Positions 1 to 8,049 of a stretch of DNA of 64,000 nucleotides are shown here, one piece after another (position 1 is the first letter of the stretch; the number at the start of each line of letters is the position of its first letter). Below the pieces are notes generated by a model, which had not been told where the DNA came from, did not search any database, and saw only the letters and a list, made by a program, of their open reading frames with translations. Position numbers and translations under genes: made by a program. This DNA is from Burkholderia savannae (lineage in GTDB: Bacteria; Pseudomonadota; Gammaproteobacteria; Burkholderiales; Burkholderiaceae), in assembly GCF_001524445.2 (NCBI RefSeq), contig NZ_CP013419.1:62001-126000 (forward strand), given 5' to 3'.

Positions 1-107
1 AAGGCGGAGCCAGCGCCACGATCAATCGGCGGCCGAACGGTACGGCGACGATCGTGATGGTGAGCCCGCCGACGCAGAAGCAACCGGACGTGAATCCTTT
101 CCGATAA
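1..107 (+). CDS. C-terminal end of an unrecognised gene (5' end outside window)
   Basis: An open frame (codons from base 3) runs in from the left edge and stops at TAA 105-107, encoding about 34 residues that end in ...KQPDVNPFR. The stop lies 9 bp before the PAAR gene and the PAAR ribosome binding site overlaps it, so the two are probably cotranscribed. Too little is visible to name a family; the PAAR neighbour suggests a type VI secretion associated protein (inference). Confidence 0.45.
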   Translation, partial: GGASATINRRPNGTATIVMVSPPTQKQPDVNPFR

Positions 108-116
108 GGAGCCGGT

Positions 117-380
117 ATGCGCGGCGTGATTCGCATCGGTGATTCGACCTCGCACGGCGGTCGCGTCGAAACGGGCCGCGAAGGCTCGACAGTGATGGGG
201 CGGGCGGTGGCCTGCGTCGGCGACCGCTGTATCTGCCCGATGGAAGGTGCCGATCATTGCGTGATCATCGAAGGGGACGAGAGCGTTCGCATCGATGGTC
301 GCGCCGTTGCATGCGACGGGCACAAAACATCGTGCGGAGCCGCGCTCATCTCGTCGATTTCAACATCGGGGCGCGTGTGA
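117..380 (+). CDS. PAAR-domain protein (type VI secretion spike tip)
   Basis: This 87-residue protein consists of little more than one PAAR domain. It opens with IRIGDSTSHGGRV, a typical PAAR start, and carries repeated short beta segments (GRAVACVGD..., GRAVACDGHKTSC...) as expected for the conical tip that sits on the VgrG spike and binds a metal ion. Known PAAR proteins sharpen the type VI needle and recruit effectors. The start is supported by AGGAG at 107-111 upstream of ATG. There is no C-terminal toxin extension, so any effector would be a separate protein. No other type VI gene follows within the window. Confidence 0.85.
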   Translation: MRGVIRIGDSTSHGGRVETGREGSTVMGRAVACVGDRCICPMEGADHCVIIEGDESVRIDGRAVACDGHKTSCGAALISSISTSGRV

Positions 381-407
381 TGGAACGTGTCGGCTGGGAT
401 GGGGTAA

Positions 408-582
408 TTGTCCGATTCGTGCAAAATCTGCGACTACATTCGTGGCGCAGCTGTGCGTACAGTCGGAGCTGATCGCAACGCGGTTCGCGACTGCATTGGT
501 GTGGAGTTCCGACAATCGCTGTTTGTCGCCAATCTTTTCCGCGAGTGGGCCGCATGGCGTCGAGCGTCACTGCGAGATGGTC
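408..582 (+). other. possible truncated reading frame after the PAAR gene
   Basis: From a TTG at 408 a frame encodes a protein-like start (MSDSCKICDYIRG, then an amphipathic, Phe/Trp-containing stretch FRQSLFVANLFREWAAW). It then runs antisense into the 3' end of the GroEL gene. A GGATGGGG stretch precedes it closely. It could be the N-terminal remnant of a PAAR-associated gene cut off by the rearrangement that placed the GroEL gene here, or it could be a chance frame. Confidence 0.22.
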
Positions 583-2211
583 TCAACCGTCCAACAGTCC
601 CGTGCTTGCCGCACCCATTGCCTGAGCGAAGGGCCAGCGGCGCGCGATCATGCAGTCGGTCGTCAGCAGCAACGAGGCGATGGAGATCGCATTCTGCAGC
701 GCCGAGCGCGCAACTTTGACAGGATCGACGATGCCGGCCGCAATCATGTCGCCATATACGGCATTGGCGGCGTCATAGCCGAACGCCCCGGACGCTGCGT
801 CTACCGTATGCACGACAGCCTGCGCATCGGCGCCGGCGTTCTCGGCGATTTGGCGCAGCGGCGAAGCAAGGGCATCGTGGACGATGCGAGCGCCCGTGCG
901 CTGCGCGTCCGTGAAGCCAGCACCGCCTTGCTCGAGCGTGCGGCGTGCGCGTAGCAATGCGACGCCGCCGCCCGGCACGATGCCTTCCTCCATCGCGGCG
1001 CGTGTCGCATGCAGCGCGTCCTCGAAGCGATTCTTGCGTTCACGCAGCGCGGTTTCCGTCGCAGCTCCAACCCGAATCACCGCGACGCCGCCCGCGAGCT
1101 TAGTCAGGCGGCGGGCCACCGCGTCGCGTTCGTAGCCCGGCGGCATCGCATCGAGCCGAGTACGCAGCACGCGAATTCTATCGTCGATGTGCTTGCGCTC
1201 ACCCCGTCCGGCGATGATCGTCGTCGTATCACGGGAGATTTCGACACGGCGTGCGGCACCGAGCTCGTCGAGCGTCGTGCGCTCGAGCGTGCGTCCTGTC
1301 TGAGGGGAAATGACTGTCGCGCCCGTGAGCGCCGCGAGATCGGCTAACTGCTCGGTGCGCGCCTCGCCGAATCCGGGGGAGCGAATCGCGCAGGATTTCA
1401 GAGTGCCGCGGAGATGATTGACGACGAGGGTGGCCAGCGCTTCGCCTTCCACTTCGTTCGCGACGACGAGTAGCGGCTTGCCGGTGCTACTGAGGGCGTC
1501 GAGCAGCGGCAACAACTGCCCGATCCCGCTGACGTTCATGTCGCAAAGTAGAATGCGTGGTTCTTCGAGCACGACGTGGTGGCTGTCCGGTTCGACGAAC
1601 AGCGGCGACAGATAGCCGCGTTCGACTAGCGAGCCATCCACGGTTTCGAGTTCGTCATCGAGCGTCGTGCCGTCTTCTATGCTGATCGCGCCCTCCTTCC
1701 CAACGCGCTCCACGGCTTGCGCGACGATGGCACCGATCGTGATGTCACCACTCGCGGATATCGTCGCTATCTGGCGCATTTCGTCGGCGCTCGCGCACGG
1801 ACGGGCGATGCGGTGCAATTCGGCGATCACATTTTTCCCGGCCGCCTCGATCGCACGCTTGAGCGCCATGGGATCGTGCCCGGCCGTCACGCATTTGATG
1901 CCCTCGACCACGATCGCCTGGGCGAGCGTCGTAGCTGTGGTCGTTCCGTCTCCCGCCACTTCGCTTGTGCGTGTCGCGACTTCGCGCAGCAAGCGCGCGC
2001 CCATTGCTTCGAACGGATCGGGCAAATCAATGGAAGTCGCGACGACGGCACCTGAATTGGCGACGAGCGGCGGCGCTGTGCCGGGCAGCTCGACGATCAC
2101 ATTGCGCCCGCCCGGTCCGAGCGTAACCCTGACTGCTTCGGCCATGGCGTTAACGCCCTTTAGCAGCCGCTGACGCGCAGCCTGATGAAAAACCAGTGAT
2201 TTGGCAAGCAC
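583..2211 (-). CDS. orphan 60 kDa chaperonin (GroEL paralogue)
   Basis: This is a full-length Hsp60 chaperonin of about 542 residues that would form the ATP-dependent folding chamber in the cytoplasm. Visible family signatures are the ATP-binding segment GDGTTTAT, the catalytic region FEDALHATRAAMEEGIVPGGGVALLRA with its conserved Asp, and the equatorial segment DPFEAMGARLLREVA. The GTG at 2211 is chosen because GGGAGG sits six bases upstream and the product then begins MLAKSLVFHQAARQ, like other GroELs; an upstream ATG at 2244 would add 11 residues. No groES is adjacent. The C-terminus ends STGLLDG and lacks the Gly-Gly-Met tail of housekeeping GroEL. An FNR-type box lies about 130 bp upstream, so it is probably a low-oxygen-induced accessory chaperonin. 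Confidence 0.9.
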   Translation of the reverse strand: MLAKSLVFHQAARQRLLKGVNAMAEAVRVTLGPGGRNVIVELPGTAPPLVANSGAVVATSIDLPDPFEAMGARLLREVATRTSEVAGDGTTTATTLAQAIVVEGIKCVTAGHDPMALKRAIEAAGKNVIAELHRIARPCASADEMRQIATISASGDITIGAIVAQAVERVGKEGAISIEDGTTLDDELETVDGSLVERGYLSPLFVEPDSHHVVLEEPRILLCDMNVSGIGQLLPLLDALSSTGKPLLVVANEVEGEALATLVVNHLRGTLKSCAIRSPGFGEARTEQLADLAALTGATVISPQTGRTLERTTLDELGAARRVEISRDTTTIIAGRGERKHIDDRIRVLRTRLDAMPPGYERDAVARRLTKLAGGVAVIRVGAATETALRERKNRFEDALHATRAAMEEGIVPGGGVALLRARRTLEQGGAGFTDAQRTGARIVHDALASPLRQIAENAGADAQAVVHTVDAASGAFGYDAANAVYGDMIAAGIVDPVKVARSALQNAISIASLLLTTDCMIARRWPFAQAMGAASTGLLDG

Positions 2212-2334
2212 GATACGCCTCCCATTCGAAGATGCGGGAAACAACGGGGTCGGGATTTCGGCTGCGTCGAAGTGCGGACGGGAAGACGACCGACCACGGA
2301 TGCTGATATTTGATCGAACGGCTGCTCATGTGAG

Positions 2335-2348
2335 TTGACCTGAATCAA
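2335..2348 (-). promoter_or_regulatory. FNR/Anr-type box upstream of the GroEL gene
   Basis: TTGACctgaATCAA is a near-perfect match to the FNR/Anr palindrome TTGAT-N4-ATCAA. Its centre is about 130 bp from the GTG start of the chaperonin gene. It is one of seven such sites in the first 36 kb of the window. Confidence 0.65.
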
Positions 2349-3297
2349 CGGGCGCAAAGTGCATCGGGCGACCGATATCGCGCAACATTGCAGTTGCGCG
2401 GAAATTCATGCTGATCCTGTCGACGGCGCATCAGATTGAAGCGTCGCGCGACGAGTCGGCGCCCGGCCATCCTCGATCTCCACGCCCGATTCGCGGCGAT
2501 TATTCGATGAAAGCCGAGTGATGCGGCAGCCGAGTGGCGCGGCTTTCACGAAAGTGAGATAGGGCGGACGTGTCCGCAAGCAACACGCCTTTCTCAAGCA
2601 AGTCGGCATGACCGTACCGGGGTGACCGGTCGTCGATTCGACCGCGCGACTGTATGCGTACTCGGCCGGGCAACGGGCGGGCTGGTTGCCGACGCGCCCG
2701 CGCCGGTACGCCGCCTCTGCGACGGATCGCATTCGATGCGGGGAGAGGTTAACTCGCACCGTTGCGCCCGCGAGAGCCGCGTACGACGAAGAAACCGGTA
2801 CCAGCAAGTCCTCGCAGATATGGACATGGATCGCCGCGATCGGTTGGGCGGGGTACCTTGACCGGCAGACGGCTGCGGCAAGGAATGCCGGCCAGGGTCG
2901 GCAAATCAACCGGCTCCTATGCCAGGGCGCTTCCGGACGCTAATTGCCGCGTCTCGCAGAGCGCCAGGTAGTTGGGCAGATAGGTCTTGAGCACAAATGG
3001 GCGGGTGCCGTTAGGGCGATTCCGGCTGTCACGTCGTGTGCTCGCCTATGCGTCGGGGCAAGCGGCGATTGCGATACGCCCGCGACCGGGCTGGCGGACG
3101 CCCGCTGGCGCGCATGCACCTGTCGTTCCGGCGTGCGCGGAGCCGTGCGCGGGCGGTTCCCATTGCGAATCTAGGACCGTGGCCGCGACGATGCGTTGAC
3201 GGACATCAATTCCGCGCGGAAGGGGCACGCAGCATGGCGGCTCGGTCCGGCTAGCAGTCGGCGAAAACGATACCGACGCACGAGACCGACGGCGTGC
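2349..3297. other. gene-poor stretch with coding-like debris
   Basis: No intact gene is supported here. On the minus strand near 2920-3010 a short segment reads NGTRPFVLKTYLPNYLALCE, which looks like real protein sequence but is followed by a stop. A minus-strand segment near 2815-2835 reads HVHICEDLLVPV, vaguely like the start of a universal stress protein. I regard the stretch as decayed coding DNA; the original genes cannot be named with confidence. Confidence 0.3.
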
Positions 3298-3311
3298 TTG
3301 ACGCACGTCAA
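3298..3311 (+). promoter_or_regulatory. FNR/Anr-type box upstream of the ABC/glycan operon
   Basis: TTGACgcacGTCAA is a perfect inverted repeat of the FNR/Anr family. Its centre is about 64 bp before the GTG start of the permease gene at 3369, the same distance seen for the boxes before the HSP20 and acyl-CoA synthetase genes. This spacing allows a class II promoter (site near -41.5) with a short leader. Confidence 0.7.
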
Positions 3312-3368
3312 GCGCCACGGCCCGGCGCTCCGCGAAGATGAATCGCCGTAACCGGCAGGAGACGCGGC

Positions 3369-5102
3369 GTGGAGCATCATGCGGAAGTGTTGCGGGGCGG
3401 GCGATGGACGCTGTCGGCGCCAGGCTGGCGGGATGTCGTCGCGACGCTGCTCGTGTTCGGCTTCCTGATGCTGCTCGGCGCGGCCGCGCGCCAGATGACC
3501 GGCCCGCTGACGATCGAGCACCAGCCTGCGATCTCGCTGTCGCCCGCAGCGCTGCCCGGCTATACGCTGCGCACCGTGGCGCGGATGTTCGCGGCGCTCG
3601 TCGCGTCGTTCGCGTTCACGTTCACCTACGCGACGGCCGCAGCCAAGAGCCGCCGTGCGGAAATGGTGCTGATCCCGTTGCTCGACGTGCTGCAATCGGT
3701 GCCGATCCTCGGCTACCTGTCGTTTACCGTCGTGTTCTTCCTGTCGCTGTTTCCGGGCAACATGCTCGGCGCGGAATGCGCGGCGATCTTCGCGATTTTC
3801 ACGAGCCAGGCGTGGAACATGGCGTTCAGCTTCTACCAGGCGCTGCGCACGGTCCCGCTTGACCTGGACGAGGCGAGCCGCAGCTTCCGGCTGTCCGCAT
3901 GGCAGCGCTTTTGGCGACTCGAGGTGCCGTTCGCGATGCCCGGGCTCATCTGGAACACGATGATGTCGATGTCGGGCGGATGGTTCTTCGTGGTCGCGTC
4001 TGAAGCGATCGCGGTCGGCAGCTTGCAGGTGAACCTACCGGGGGTGGGCTCCTATGTCGCGCAATCGATCGCGCATCGCGACCTGGTCGCGGTGGGTTGG
4101 GCGATCGTCGCGATGAGCGTCGCGATTGTGCTGTACGATCAATTGCTGTTCCGGCCAATGGTGGCTTGGGCGGACAGGTTCCGCTACGGCGACACGGCCG
4201 TCCAGGTCGCGCCCCGTAGTTGGGTGCTCGAACTGTTCCAGCGTTCGCCGTGGGTCGGGCGCGTGCGTGCGCCGATCGGCGCCGTGCTGCACCGGGCGGC
4301 GCGCGCGCGGCTGACGCCCGGCGGGTTCCCATGGCGGCCCCGCATCGCGATGCCGCGGCGCGCGGGCGACTTGCTTCGGCTCGCGCTATGCGGCGCGGCA
4401 ATGGCCTATGCGGCGATCTCGCTCGTCCGGTTCGGCCGCGCGACGCTGTCATGGACGGACCTGGCCGTCGTCGCGCACGCAGGATTGCTCACGCTGGCAC
4501 GCGTGACGGTGCTGATCGTGCTGGCGTCGCTGATCTGGGTGCCGATCGGCATCGCGGTCGGCCTGCGCCCGACGCTGACCGAGCGCGTGCAGCCCGTCAC
4601 GCAGTTCCTGGCTGCGTTCCCGGCTAACCTGCTGTTTCCGGTCGCGGTGTTCTGCATCGTGCGCTTCGGGCTCGATCCGCGTATTTGGCTGTGTCCGCTG
4701 ATGATTCTCGGCACGCAGTGGTACATCCTGTTCAACGTGATTGCCGGCGCGAGTGTGTTTCCGGCCGACATGCGCGAAGCGGCGGAAAGCTTCCGGGTCC
4801 GGCCGCGCGCATGGTGGCGTCAGGTGATGCTGCCTGGCGTCTTTCCGTATTTCGTGACGGGTGCGATCACGGCGTCCGGCGGCGCATGGAACGCGAGCAT
4901 CGTCGCGGAGGCGGTCAGTTGGGGGGGCACGCGCCTCACTGCCGGCGGCCTCGGCGCGTACATCGCGCGGATGACCGATGCCGGTGACTATCCGCGCATC
5001 GCGCTCGGCGTCGCGGTCATGTCGATGCTCGTGATCGCGATGAACCGGCTGGTGTGGCGCCCGATGTATGCGTTCGCGGAACGCCGCACGCGGCTGGATT
5101 GA
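3369..5102 (+). CDS. ABC transporter permease with two fused inner-membrane domains (NitT/TauT type)
   Basis: The 577-residue protein holds two complete binding-protein-dependent permease domains in one chain. Each has an EAA loop that docks the ATPase: DLDEASRSFRLSAWQRFWRL at about residues 160-180 and DMREAAESFRVRPRAWW at about 470-487. Hydrophobic segments surround both. The family normally imports nitrate, sulfonate, taurine or bicarbonate, but here the substrate is unknown and no periplasmic binding protein gene is nearby. The GTG start is preceded by CAGGAG. The ATPase gene follows after 22 bp. The set is probably the first part of a low-oxygen operon running to 11.66 kb. Confidence 0.85.
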   Translation: MEHHAEVLRGGRWTLSAPGWRDVVATLLVFGFLMLLGAAARQMTGPLTIEHQPAISLSPAALPGYTLRTVARMFAALVASFAFTFTYATAAAKSRRAEMVLIPLLDVLQSVPILGYLSFTVVFFLSLFPGNMLGAECAAIFAIFTSQAWNMAFSFYQALRTVPLDLDEASRSFRLSAWQRFWRLEVPFAMPGLIWNTMMSMSGGWFFVVASEAIAVGSLQVNLPGVGSYVAQSIAHRDLVAVGWAIVAMSVAIVLYDQLLFRPMVAWADRFRYGDTAVQVAPRSWVLELFQRSPWVGRVRAPIGAVLHRAARARLTPGGFPWRPRIAMPRRAGDLLRLALCGAAMAYAAISLVRFGRATLSWTDLAVVAHAGLLTLARVTVLIVLASLIWVPIGIAVGLRPTLTERVQPVTQFLAAFPANLLFPVAVFCIVRFGLDPRIWLCPLMILGTQWYILFNVIAGASVFPADMREAAESFRVRPRAWWRQVMLPGVFPYFVTGAITASGGAWNASIVAEAVSWGGTRLTAGGLGAYIARMTDAGDYPRIALGVAVMSMLVIAMNRLVWRPMYAFAERRTRLD

Positions 5103-5124
5103 CGACCGACTACCGGAGGCATTC

Positions 5125-6459
5125 ATGTCGAACCTTGCCGGGCATGAAGCATCGACCGAGGCCGCGCCCGCCGTGGACGTGGGCGCGACCGTGCTCGAAC
5201 TGGAGGCCGTGTGCAAATCCTTCGCGAAGCCGTCCGGAGAGCCGCTGCGCGTGCTTGCGGACATCGACCTGACGCTGCGCGAGGGCGAGATTCTCGGCCT
5301 GCTCGGCCGCTCGGGGTCAGGCAAGTCCACGTTGCTGCGCATCGCCGCAGGCCTCGTCAAGCCGACGTCGGGTACGGTGCGGTATCGGGGCCGGCCGCTC
5401 GCCGGCCCGACGGACGGCATCGCCGTCGTCTTCCAGACGTTTGCGCTGTACCCGTGGCTCACCGTGCTCGAGAACGTCGAGCTCGGCCTCGATGCGTTGA
5501 GCGTCGCGCCGGACACGGCGCGTGAGCGCGCGATCGCCGCGATCGAGCTGATCGGCCTCGACGGTTTCGAGTCGGCGTTTCCGCGCGAGCTGTCGGGCGG
5601 CATGCGCCAGCGGGTCGGCTTCGCGCGCGCGCTCGTCAGCGAACCGACGCTGCTGCTGATGGACGAGCCGTTTTCGGCGCTCGACGTGCTGACGGCGGAG
5701 ACGCTGCGCACCGATTTCCTCGATCTGTGGGGCGCGCGCCAGCTGCCGATCAAGGCTGTGATGATGGTCACGCACAACATCGAGGAAGCCGTCCTGATGT
5801 GCGACCGCATCCAGGTGCTGGGCACCGGTCCGGGGCATGTCGAGGCGACGCTGCGGGTCGGCCTGCCGCATCCGCGCAACCGGCGCGACCCGGCCTTTCA
5901 GGCGATCGTCGGTGACATCTACGCGGCGCTGACCGCGCGCATCGCCGACGCGCACGACGGCCAGGGCGCAACCCGCGGCGGCCTGGCGATGCACCTTCCC
6001 GACGTGTCGAGCCACCATCTCGTGGGCTTCATCGAAGCGCTTGCCGCCGGGCCGCACGACGGTCACGCGGAACTCGGCAAACTGGCGTCGACGCTCGCGC
6101 TGCGGATCGACGCGCTGTTTCCGCTTGCGGCGGCGCTGCACATCCTGGAATTCGCCGAATGGCGCGAGCGCACGATCCGGCTGACTGCAGCGGGCCACGT
6201 GTTCGCGCGCAGCGGCGACGACGAACGCCGGCGTCTGTTTCGCGAGCATCTCGTCCAGTTCGTGCCGCTTGCCGCGCATGTCGGCGAAGTGCTGGACGAG
6301 CGCGAGGGCCACCGCGCGCCGCGCGAGCGCTTCGAGCTGGAACTGGAGGACCATCTCGATCAGCGCAACGCGGACCAGGCGCTGCGCGTCGTGATCGACT
6401 GGGGACGCTATGCGGGGCTGTTCGACTACGACGACCACACGCGGACCTTCGGCCGCTGA
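5125..6459 (+). CDS. ABC transporter ATP-binding protein with AAA-associated C-terminal domain
   Basis: The 444-residue protein is the ATPase partner of the preceding permease. Walker A (GRSGSGKST), Q-loop (VVFQTFALYPW), signature (LSGGMRQRVGFARAL), Walker B (LLLMDEPFSALD) and the switch His (MMVTHNIEEA) are all present in residues 20-260. The remaining C-terminal 140 or so residues, from about MHLPDVSSHHLVGFIEAL, correspond to the AAA-associated domain found on a subset of nitrate/sulfonate-type ATPases and may be regulatory. ATG 5125 is chosen because GGAGG lies about five bases upstream; the frame is open further upstream inside the permease gene. Confidence 0.87.
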   Translation: MSNLAGHEASTEAAPAVDVGATVLELEAVCKSFAKPSGEPLRVLADIDLTLREGEILGLLGRSGSGKSTLLRIAAGLVKPTSGTVRYRGRPLAGPTDGIAVVFQTFALYPWLTVLENVELGLDALSVAPDTARERAIAAIELIGLDGFESAFPRELSGGMRQRVGFARALVSEPTLLLMDEPFSALDVLTAETLRTDFLDLWGARQLPIKAVMMVTHNIEEAVLMCDRIQVLGTGPGHVEATLRVGLPHPRNRRDPAFQAIVGDIYAALTARIADAHDGQGATRGGLAMHLPDVSSHHLVGFIEALAAGPHDGHAELGKLASTLALRIDALFPLAAALHILEFAEWRERTIRLTAAGHVFARSGDDERRRLFREHLVQFVPLAAHVGEVLDEREGHRAPRERFELELEDHLDQRNADQALRVVIDWGRYAGLFDYDDHTRTFGR

Positions 6460-6477
6460 CCGCAGTGAGGCAAGGAC

Positions 6478-7164
6478 ATGACCTCACATACGCATCGCAC
6501 GCATCGCTCGGGATGGTTGAGGGCGGCCGTGCTCGGCGCGAACGACGGCCTGCTGTCGATGTCGAGCCTGATGGTCGGCGTCGCCGCGGCCCGATCGCAT
6601 CCGCGCGAGATCGTCACCGCAGGCGTGGCCGGGCTCGTGGCCGGCGCGTTGTCGATGGGTGCCGGCGAATACGTGTCGGTGAGCGCGCAGGCGGACATCG
6701 AGCGTGCCGACATCGATGTCGAACGTCGCGCGCTGCGGGAAGACTATGAAGAAGAGCTCGCCGAACTCGCGCGTATCTACGCGCAGCGCGGGCTGGAACC
6801 CGCGCTCGCCCGGCAGGTGGCTCGGCAGTTGATGGATCACGATGCGCTCGCCGCGCATCTGCGCGATGACGTCGGCATTTCGGACGCGTTGTCCGCGCGC
6901 CCCGTCAGGGCGGCGCTGACGTCATGCGCGAGCTTTGCGGCGGGCGCGGCCGGCCCGCTCGCCGCCGGCTTTGTCGCGCCGCAGCCGCGAGTCATCGAGA
7001 GCGTTGCGGGCGTCGCGCTGATCGCGCTCGCGGTGGTCGGCGCCGTGTCCGCCAGACTGGGCGGTGCGCCGGCGTGGCGCGGTGCGCTGCGCGTCGTCGC
7101 GTGGGGCGTGCTCGCGATGGCGGGCACGGGCCTGGTCGGCGCGCTCTTCGGGGCCGTTGTGTGA
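6478..7164 (+). CDS. VIT1/CCC1-family membrane protein
   Basis: This 228-residue protein matches the VIT1/CCC1 family, whose plant and yeast members move Fe(II) or Mn(II) into vacuoles. It starts with the family signature LRAAVLGANDGLLSMSSLMVGV, followed by GLVAGALSMGAGEYVSVSAQ in the second membrane segment. A charged middle (residues 75-130, rich in Glu, the presumed cytosolic metal-binding part) leads to three C-terminal hydrophobic segments. It sits 18 bp after the ATPase gene. Its link to the transporter and the glycan genes is unclear; metal export under anoxia is one possibility. Confidence 0.85.
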   Translation: MTSHTHRTHRSGWLRAAVLGANDGLLSMSSLMVGVAAARSHPREIVTAGVAGLVAGALSMGAGEYVSVSAQADIERADIDVERRALREDYEEELAELARIYAQRGLEPALARQVARQLMDHDALAAHLRDDVGISDALSARPVRAALTSCASFAAGAAGPLAAGFVAPQPRVIESVAGVALIALAVVGAVSARLGGAPAWRGALRVVAWGVLAMAGTGLVGALFGAVV

Positions 7165-7260
7165 CCACGGCGCCGCGCGCCTCGGGATCGAATGATCTGA
7201 CTCAACGCGCGTCCGGCGCACTCTGCAAGGATGATCAAGTAGTATTGCGTGAGGTGCATC

Positions 7261-8049
7261 GTGACCGTCCGGTCGATCGTCTGCCAGTTCCTGCTATCGT
7301 TTGTGCCGTCGCCTGTGCTCGGCGGTGACGTCACGCCGCTGCCGCGGCGCGTGCTGATCCTCGTTTATCACCGGTTCGCGAGCGAACGGGCAGATTCGAT
7401 GACGGTGCGTACGAGCACGTTCCGCGATCAGCTGCAAGCAATCGACGCGGCCGGCTACCGCATCGCGCTGCTCGCCGACGTCGTGCGCTGGCATGCGGGC
7501 GAAGCTGGCGCGGTTCCGGCACGCGCTGCCGCGATCACGGTCGACGACGGCCATCGCTCCGTCCATGACGTGCTGCGCCCGAACCTCGCGCGACATCCGG
7601 TGTCCGTCACGCACTTCATCTATCCGACGGCGATTTCCAACGCAAGCTGCGCGATGGCGTGGGCTCGACTGCGCAAGCTCGCCGGATCGGGCGAATTCGA
7701 CATCGAGTCCCATACGTACCGGCATCCGAATCTTGCGACCGAGCGCGCTCGGTGCATGCCGGACGATTTCCGGCGCTTCGTGTCCTGGCAATTGAGCTGC
7801 TCCCGCGATCGGCTCGAGACCGAAACCGGCAAGCCGGTCCGGCTGCTGGCCTGGCCGTTCGGCATCCACGACGTGGAAACGGAGCAGCTTGCCGCTCGCG
7901 AAGGCTGCGCCGCCGCGTTCATGGTCGATGCGTGGCCGGTGCGCGAGACCAACCCGCCGATGGCGTTGCCGCGCGTCCTGATGACCGATGCATGGGGCGC
8001 GCGTTGCATGGACGGCCTGCTGCGCACCGCCGGAGGCGCGCATGGCTAA
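7261..8049 (+). CDS. polysaccharide deacetylase (NodB-like), exported
   Basis: A carbohydrate esterase 4 (NodB homology) protein that would remove N- or O-acetyl groups from a polysaccharide, probably in the periplasm. The metal/catalytic motifs are AAITVDDGHRSV (the first D-D motif, with VDDG in place of the more common FDDG) and SHTYRHPN (the H-x3-H metal motif). RVLILVYHRF is the usual family opening. An N-terminal hydrophobic stretch (VRSIVCQFLLSFVPSPVLGG) may be a signal peptide. GTG 7261 is preferred over GTG 7249 because GAGG lies six bases upstream. The stop overlaps the start of the next gene by 8 bp, indicating translational coupling. Confidence 0.83.
   Translation: MTVRSIVCQFLLSFVPSPVLGGDVTPLPRRVLILVYHRFASERADSMTVRTSTFRDQLQAIDAAGYRIALLADVVRWHAGEAGAVPARAAAITVDDGHRSVHDVLRPNLARHPVSVTHFIYPTAISNASCAMAWARLRKLAGSGEFDIESHTYRHPNLATERARCMPDDFRRFVSWQLSCSRDRLETETGKPVRLLAWPFGIHDVETEQLAAREGCAAAFMVDAWPVRETNPPMALPRVLMTDAWGARCMDGLLRTAGGAHG

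Noticed and set aside
4449..5879. 476-codon open frame antisense to the permease and ATPase genes
   Set aside because: No recognisable domain; the plus strand encodes well-defined transporter proteins.
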